Shown here piece after piece: positions 59,045 through 64,000 of a stretch of DNA of 64,000 nucleotides. A model generated the notes under the pieces. The model made no database searches and was not told where the DNA came from. It saw only the letters and a program-made list of their open reading frames with translations. The position numbers were made by a program, and so were the translations under genes. Each line of letters starts with the position of its first letter. Position 1 is the first letter of the stretch. Origin of the DNA: Acanthamoeba lenticulata (taxonomy: Eukaryota; Discosea; Longamoebia; Acanthamoebidae); NCBI GenBank assembly GCA_002179805.1, contig NAVB01000045.1, forward strand, positions 1 through 64,000, written 5' to 3'.

Positions 59045-61051
59045 TTAGGCTTGAGACACCTTGGGGCCGGAGGCAACAGTCTCAGGCGTGCAGCCGTCGG
59101 CGTAGGCGGCAAAGTTGTTGACGAACTTGCGCGCCAGCTTCTCGAGCGTGACCTTGTAGGCCTCCTTGTCCTTCCACGAGTTGACGGGGTTGAGGATCTC
59201 GGAGGGCACACCCGACACGGCCTTCGGGATGCTCACGTTGAAGACATCAAAGTTCTCGTACTCGGCCTCAGCGAGCTCGCCATTGTGGATGGCGTCGATG
59301 ATGGCGCGTGTCCAGCTGAGCTTCATGCGGGCACCGACGCCGTAGCCACCGCCAGACCAGCCCGTGTTGACCAGCCAGCAGTGGACGTTGTGCTTCTTGA
59401 CCTTCTCGATGAGCATGTCGGCGTAGACGTTCGGGTGGAACACGAGGAACGGCGCCGAGAAGCAGGGCGAGAAGGTGCAGACGGGCTCGGTGATGCCCAC
59501 CTCGGTACCGGCCACCTTGGCCGTGTAGCCCGTGATGAAGTGGTAAGCCGTCTGCTCAGGGGTGAGCTTGGAGATGGGCGGGAGCACGCCAAAGGCGTCG
59601 CACGTGAGGAGGATCACGTTCTTGGGCTGGCCCGCCACGCACGGGATGACGGCGTTGGGGATGAACTCGATCGGGTAGGCCGTGCGCGTGTTCTCCGTGA
59701 TGCTGATGTCGTGGTAGTCCACCACGCGCGAGTGCTCGTCGTAGACGACGTTCTCCAGCACAGCGCCGAAGCGGATCGCGTTGAAGATCTCGGGCTCCTG
59801 CTTGGGGTCGAGGTCGATGGCCTTGGCGTAGCAGCCGCCCTCCATGTTGAACACGCCGCGGTCATACCAGCAGTGCATGTCGTCGCCTACGAGGCCGCGC
59901 TTGGGGTCGGCCGAGAGCGTGGTCTTGCCCGTTCCGCTGAGACCGAAGAACAGCGACACGTCGCCCGACGGCCCGACGTTGGCGCTGCTGTGGAGCGAGA
60001 GCACGCCCTGCTTGGGCATGAAGTAGTGCATGAACGTGAAGATGCCCTTTTTCATCTCGCCGGCGTACTCGGTGCCGAGGATCACCATCTCACGTCGCGC
60101 CAGGCTCAGGCACACGCTCGTCGACGACGCCACACCCCTGTCAAGGAAGAAGAGTTTGGTCAGATAAGGTTCGAGTTCATGTGTGCTACGTGATGAAGGC
60201 CGTTGAAGACACGTACTCGGTGTAGCGGTTAGCGGGGAACTGGCCAGCGTTGTAGATGATGACGTCGGGCTCGCCAAAGTCGAGCAACTGCTCGTCGGTC
60301 GGGCGCACCATCATGTTGCTGATGAAGAGCGCGTGGTAGGCCCGGGCGCAGATGACGCGCACCTTGAGCTGGTGCTCGGCCACCCAGCCCACGTAGCCGT
60401 CCACCACGAAGAGTCGCTCCCTCGTGTTCAAGTAGTCGATCGCCCGCTCGCTGTACAACGTTGTTGTTATTTTACGCCAGGGTGAGTCATTGGTCCAACA
60501 AGATGAAGACAAGCAAGTTGAAGTTTGTAAAAACGAACCGATTGATCATGAAAGAGTGGTCGCTGAGCGGGAAGTTGATGGGCCCCCACCAGACGTCCTT
60601 CTCGGACGTGGCCTCCTTGACGATGCGCTTGTCCTGTGGGCAGCGGCCGGTATGCTTGCCCGACTTACAGACAAGAGCGCCGGTCGCGGTCACCGCCGTG
60701 CCGCTTTCATGTTTGAGGGCCAGCTCGTACAGCTTGGGCACACTGGACGGTTTAAAAAAGTATTGGTAAAAAGAAATTGAGCGTAAATTCAAATAAGCGG
60801 AAGAAAATAGCAAAAGAAATATCATATGCGGGGCCACAGGTAACGTACCTGGGGTTGCGGATAATGTTGTGGATGTGGATACCGGCGTACTCGAGGCTCA
60901 CGCTCTCGAGCTCCTCGTCGTGAAGTTGGTGCCATTCCTTGGGCGACAGGCGCGGGCGCACCTCGCCAGAGGCGAACGGCTTGAGGTGGGCTGTGAGCTG
61001 GCTCTCGAACTTGGGCGAGGGCTTCTGCGGCGATGACGACAGCTTTTCCAT
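59045..61051 (-). CDS. pckA: Phosphoenolpyruvate carboxykinase (ATP)
   Basis: Converts oxaloacetate and ATP to PEP, CO2 and ADP, the first step of gluconeogenesis. Four exons, with introns near 60137-60218, 60455-60538 and 60745-60848. The ATP-type family is clear from the P-loop [11 protein letters not shown] (near 59935), kinase-2 motif [48 protein letters not shown] and the adenine-binding segment near [18 protein letters not shown]. The substrate-site segment [17 protein letters not shown] is present. There is no obvious mitochondrial presequence ([17 protein letters not shown]), so it is probably cytosolic. The start is ATG at 61049-61051 and the length is normal. The ATP form (not the animal GTP form) is typical of plants, fungi and many protists. 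Confidence 0.93.
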
Positions 61052-61671
61052 TGTGTGGTTGTTGTTTGCCTAACTGCAGCCCAGAAAAAACAGTACGGTC
61101 AAAACTAATACGAACGTCGAACGGTATGTGAAGGACGTGCAGCTCGAAGACCATACCTTGAGTGCGGGTCTACGGGCAGAGTACTAGGTGGTGTGGTGGT
61201 GTGTATGTGGGGAGCAGGTCAACTGCGGTTAGGAGCAAGAACGTGAGTTTGTCTATGTCGTGGCTTCTCCGTTTTATGTCGGTAACCCCGCAGTGGGCTG
61301 ATAGGTTTTATTCTGTCGGAAAGTCCGAAGCGCGAGAGCGAAATTCGACGGAGACGGCACTTTGAGTGAAGAATGACAATAATAAACCAATCACGGACGT
61401 GTTTGGGAACTTTCACGCAGATCGGAACTTTCCGGCCGATAGTGCGGGATCACTGGACGGCTGGGCGGTCGATGTGTCGGGACCAGCCGCGAACGGGAGG
61501 CCCAGGAAGCCAAGTGCCCAGGTTAGGCTCTTGTGGCTTCTCTGGGAATCGGAAGACGCCCTTCTTCCTTCGTCCTCTTCCATGTCGGCTCCTCGGCCTG
61601 GGAAATGGCCGCTCCCTCGACAATCGACGGTCCGTCGTGGGACTCGAGTGCCTCGACCGCCAACGAGGCAA
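61052..61671. other. Intergenic, PEPCK upstream region
   Basis: 620 bp between the PEPCK start and the stop of the next minus-strand gene. The plus-strand ORFs here (for example 61366-61836) overlap that gene and look spurious. No RNA gene or repeat was seen. Confidence 0.4.
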
Positions 61672-62772
61672 CTAGTTGCTCTTCCTCTTCTTGGCCGTCG
61701 CTTTACTGCCGCCCCTTGCTGGTGTCTTGCTGGTGGACTTGCGCGTAGTGGATGCTTTGCCCGTGCCGCGCCTTTTGCCGCCTCTGCCCCTTCCAGCAGG
61801 CTTCGTGGCGCCGGTGGCGTTGAAGTAGTGAGATAGCTTGTGGCCACTCTGGCCAATCTGGTTCGCCGCCACGGTGTGCTCCATCACGTCATCCATCGCC
61901 GCCGCTGCCTCGGCGCTCAACGTCTCGACGACGAGCGTGTGGGGCGTGACGGCGTACCCGCGGTAGCCGTCGCGCCACTGCTTCCTTTGTCTCCTCTGTC
62001 GTCGCTCTCGAAGTTCGTCTTCGCTAAGTCCTTCTTCGTCCTCGTCGTCTTCATCACCGTCCTCGTCTTCATCCTCGTCTTCCTCATCTTCGTTGACTTC
62101 CTCCTCCGCGCTTGGTTCCCTGCGATCCGCGATCTCGACCCTTCCTTCTTCTTCCTCCTCGTCCTCCTCCGTTGCGGATGTCGCTCTATCGGCATCCGCT
62201 CCCTGCTTAGCCTTCTTTGGTGGCGCATCGTGGAGACTGTGAGTCTCTGCTGGGCGTTTCTGCTGTCCGCTTCCACGGTCCACGGCAATAGATTTGGTCA
62301 TGACGGCGTAGCGAGGGGCAGTGGGCATGAACCGGTAGGTGAAGCGCAGGTCGCTGCGCCCGGGCACCGAGTAGAGGCCCCGATGGCCGGAGAAGGAAGA
62401 AGTGGGCGGGGGCACCGATAGCCACACGCGGCCGTTGATGGGAGAAGCTGCGAGGTAGGCGGCCAAAACGTCCCGTAGAGCGGCCGTAAGCACCCGCAGG
62501 AACGAAGCAGCACCAGCGCCCGGCGGACCTCCGCCTTCATCTGGCGACTGGACAGGACCTAATTCTATCTGCCGTGGGTCGTGAAGCACAAGCAAAAGAG
62601 GTATGACCGTAGTGGGCCCCACCTTCAGGTGATACAACGCCCTTCGCCGCAGGACCCGCCCTCGGATTTCATTTTGATGGCCAGTTTCGTCTAGGGTTTC
62701 TGAATCATCCGCACTAACCGCGTCAAAAACAGTATCGTCTGTTTCTTCGTGCTCTGTTTTGATGGCGTCCAT
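61672..62772 (-). CDS. Nuclear-type acidic/basic protein, unknown function
   Basis: A single exon, about 366 residues, start MDAIKTEHEETDD (ATG at 62770-62772). The N-terminal half looks globular: LYHLKVGPTTVIPLLLVLHD, LRVLTAALRDVLAAYLAASP and NGRVWLSVPPP. A Lys-rich signal PPKKAKQG follows, then a long Asp/Glu run (about 62170-62040). A second small block is YRGYAVTPHTLVVETLSAEA with AANQIGQSGHKLSHYF. The end is a GRGRGGKRRGTGKAS and KTPARGGSKATAKKRKSN basic tail. The composition suggests a chromatin or nucleolar protein. I recognise no named family. Confidence 0.7.
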   Translation of the reverse strand: MDAIKTEHEETDDTVFDAVSADDSETLDETGHQNEIRGRVLRRRALYHLKVGPTTVIPLLLVLHDPRQIELGPVQSPDEGGGPPGAGAASFLRVLTAALRDVLAAYLAASPINGRVWLSVPPPTSSFSGHRGLYSVPGRSDLRFTYRFMPTAPRYAVMTKSIAVDRGSGQQKRPAETHSLHDAPPKKAKQGADADRATSATEEDEEEEEGRVEIADRREPSAEEEVNEDEEDEDEDEDGDEDDEDEEGLSEDELRERRQRRQRKQWRDGYRGYAVTPHTLVVETLSAEAAAAMDDVMEHTVAANQIGQSGHKLSHYFNATGATKPAGRGRGGKRRGTGKASTTRKSTSKTPARGGSKATAKKRKSN

Positions 62773-62918
62773 CTTGCTTGTTTTTTTTCGACTGTGTGTT
62801 TTTTTTTTGATTAACTGCAAGATGCAATTTCTTCCAAGAACAGAAAGTAGAAAAACGTCAGGCCGCAAAAATAATTGTCATTAATCAACATTCAGCTGGC
62901 CGTTAATTGTTCACCCGA

Positions 62919-64000
62919 ATGGAGCTGGTCGAGCCACTTCTCCTGACCATATCCAATGTAAGGGAATTGGTGCAGAGCCATGCCGAAATATCTAACGAAG
63001 TATCGGATCTCGGTACGCACTTTAAATTGGCATCTCGCCTCTCTTTGCCATCCAGCGAGACCACTGATTCGTGGGTGCTCAAAATAGGGGAGACGATTAG
63101 CTTGATCGAGGTAGCCATTCGTCCCCTACTCATGAACAACGCTTGTGATAATTCGGAGCTCAAGGATGTTCTAGGGGCCTTGCAGCAGTGGTACAACCTG
63201 CCTCATTGGTTACTACTTGCCGCTATGTAAGCTAAGCCTCAACGTGGGCCCTTTTTCTTGTTTCTTCGTAGCATGGTGAACGCCAAAAACGCCCTTGAGA
63301 GGATGGCCAAGACGACGAGTCTCTCACAGCGAGTGATGTCTTGGTACGTTTCCGTTCTTCTTCTTCTTTCGTCTTGATTACGTCGCCTTGTTAATGCGTA
63401 TGCACTCCAGGTTTCGATCCAGCACCGACCTCTCCGAGCTCAAAGCTCATCAGGACAAGCTCAAGACCCTCTGTCCCATCCTCTCGTTGGCCATCACTAC
63501 TAGCCAGCAGAGCAAGCAGGTACATGACTCGTTCTCGCTGCTACGGTTACGGTCTCACACTTAGAGTACTGAACGTTGTATGGCTTCGCTTCTGCCACCT
63601 GTAGGGCCAATCCGAGGATAGCAAGGGGTTCGACGCGCTGCGCCTGCTTAAGAATGAAGAAACCAAGGCCTTCTGGGCTCATCACTTTGGCCCTAAGGTT
63701 GCCACCTTCCTTAACGAGTAGCACTCGCTGTCCGACGCTTTTTCGCGCAGCTCGAATCAGCCGTCTGACTGTGCGTATTCCGCAATAGACGTTCAAGGTA
63801 ACATGGACGCAATTTCGGGCTGCTTTTGAGCACGAGTTCGAAGTGCAGCGCGACTCTAACATCGAGCTGATGCGACAGCGGCTGGATCGGTACAGTTTCT
63901 TGCCACTTCCTCTCTCGTCTCAACAATTACCTATCTTAATTTAGTCTATTATTATTCCAACAGGAACAACGATGGTGATGTAGATATCTATGAACTAGCC
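62919..64000 (+). CDS. Protein with Cbl-like four-helix and EF-hand region (5' part)
   Basis: The gene runs off the window end. Exons: 62919-about 63228, about 63272-63342, about 63411-63519, about 63602-63698, about 63789-63889 and about 63962-64000. The first three encode an all-helical region of about 160 residues (MELVEPLLLTISNVRELV onward), suggestive of a four-helix bundle. Then come FDALRLLKNEETKAFWAHHF, KVTWTQFRAAFEHEF and an EF-hand loop RNNDGDVDIYEL. The order helical bundle, 'FW..FG...V.W..F..A' and EF-hand resembles the N-terminal tyrosine-kinase-binding domain of Cbl (4H-EF-SH2). Any SH2 or RING part would lie beyond the window. Only 146 bp separate this start from the divergent gene at 62772. 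Confidence 0.6.

Noticed and set aside
58904..60193. Plus-strand ORF of 429 codons
   Set aside because: It is antisense to PEP carboxykinase, whose motifs are beyond doubt.
1..64000. CRISPR arrays, insertion sequences, operons and bacterial defence systems
   Set aside because: The window is eukaryotic and intron-rich; no direct-repeat-spacer array, transposase or viral gene was seen.

Overview
This is a GC-rich, gene-dense window of a eukaryotic nuclear genome. Nearly every gene is split by many short GT-AG introns (about 50-120 bp, usually AT-rich). The minus-strand 5S rRNA (43166-43284), the codon style and the gene content (unusual myosin, RasGAP, RhoGEF, Ser/Thr/Pro-rich ectodomain, coiled coils) point to a free-living amoebozoan. 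The best guess is Acanthamoeba, because the 5S gene looks like the Acanthamoeba sequence I remember. That assignment is from memory and was not searched.

Layout. 1-2340 (+): 3' end of a DH-PH RhoGEF. 2465-9739 (-): Mediator subunit MED12. 10238-12078 (-): Ala/Glu-rich coiled-coil protein. About 12264-12370 (-): relic of an ARF GTPase. 12781-14142 (-): SLC25A33/36-like mitochondrial carrier. 14917-17486 (-): DNA topoisomerase IB. 17930-24716 (-): a multidomain regulator with RGS, START, SH3-like and RasGAP domains in one chain. 25560-about 33984 (+): a myosin whose tail is built from exons that are mostly multiples of 63 bp. 33763-35677 (+): exons carrying a repeated 'GLxxRKPM' motif. 35781-41433 (+): a DUF4062-NACHT-TPR (nephrocystin-3-like) region. 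Splice phases suggest that the last three parts may be one transcript of about 16 kb.

Second half. 41699-43046 (+): type II membrane protein. 43166-43284 (-): 5S rRNA. 43484-44656 (-): broken RCC1-repeat membrane protein. 44963-48941 (-): VIT-vWA protein. 49079-50784 (-): CDF cation transporter. 51190-53714 (-): RFX-type DNA-binding protein. 54578-55228 (-) and 55337-56932 (+): mitoribosomal mL54 and the UFM1 E1 enzyme UBA5, head to head. 57032-58243 (-): charged coiled-coil protein. 58668-58740 (-): tRNA-Asp(GTC). 59045-61051 (-): ATP-type PEP carboxykinase. 61672-62772 (-): acidic/basic nuclear-type protein. 62919-64000 (+): 5' part of a protein with a Cbl-like helical-bundle plus EF-hand region.

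There is no operon logic. Neighbours are mixed housekeeping, cytoskeletal and signalling genes. The most unusual content is the central 16 kb (17.9-41.4 kb): a four-domain GTPase regulator next to a modular myosin that appears to run in frame into a STAND-type NTPase. Exon boundaries are my reading of GT-AG sites and reading phase. No transcript evidence was available.
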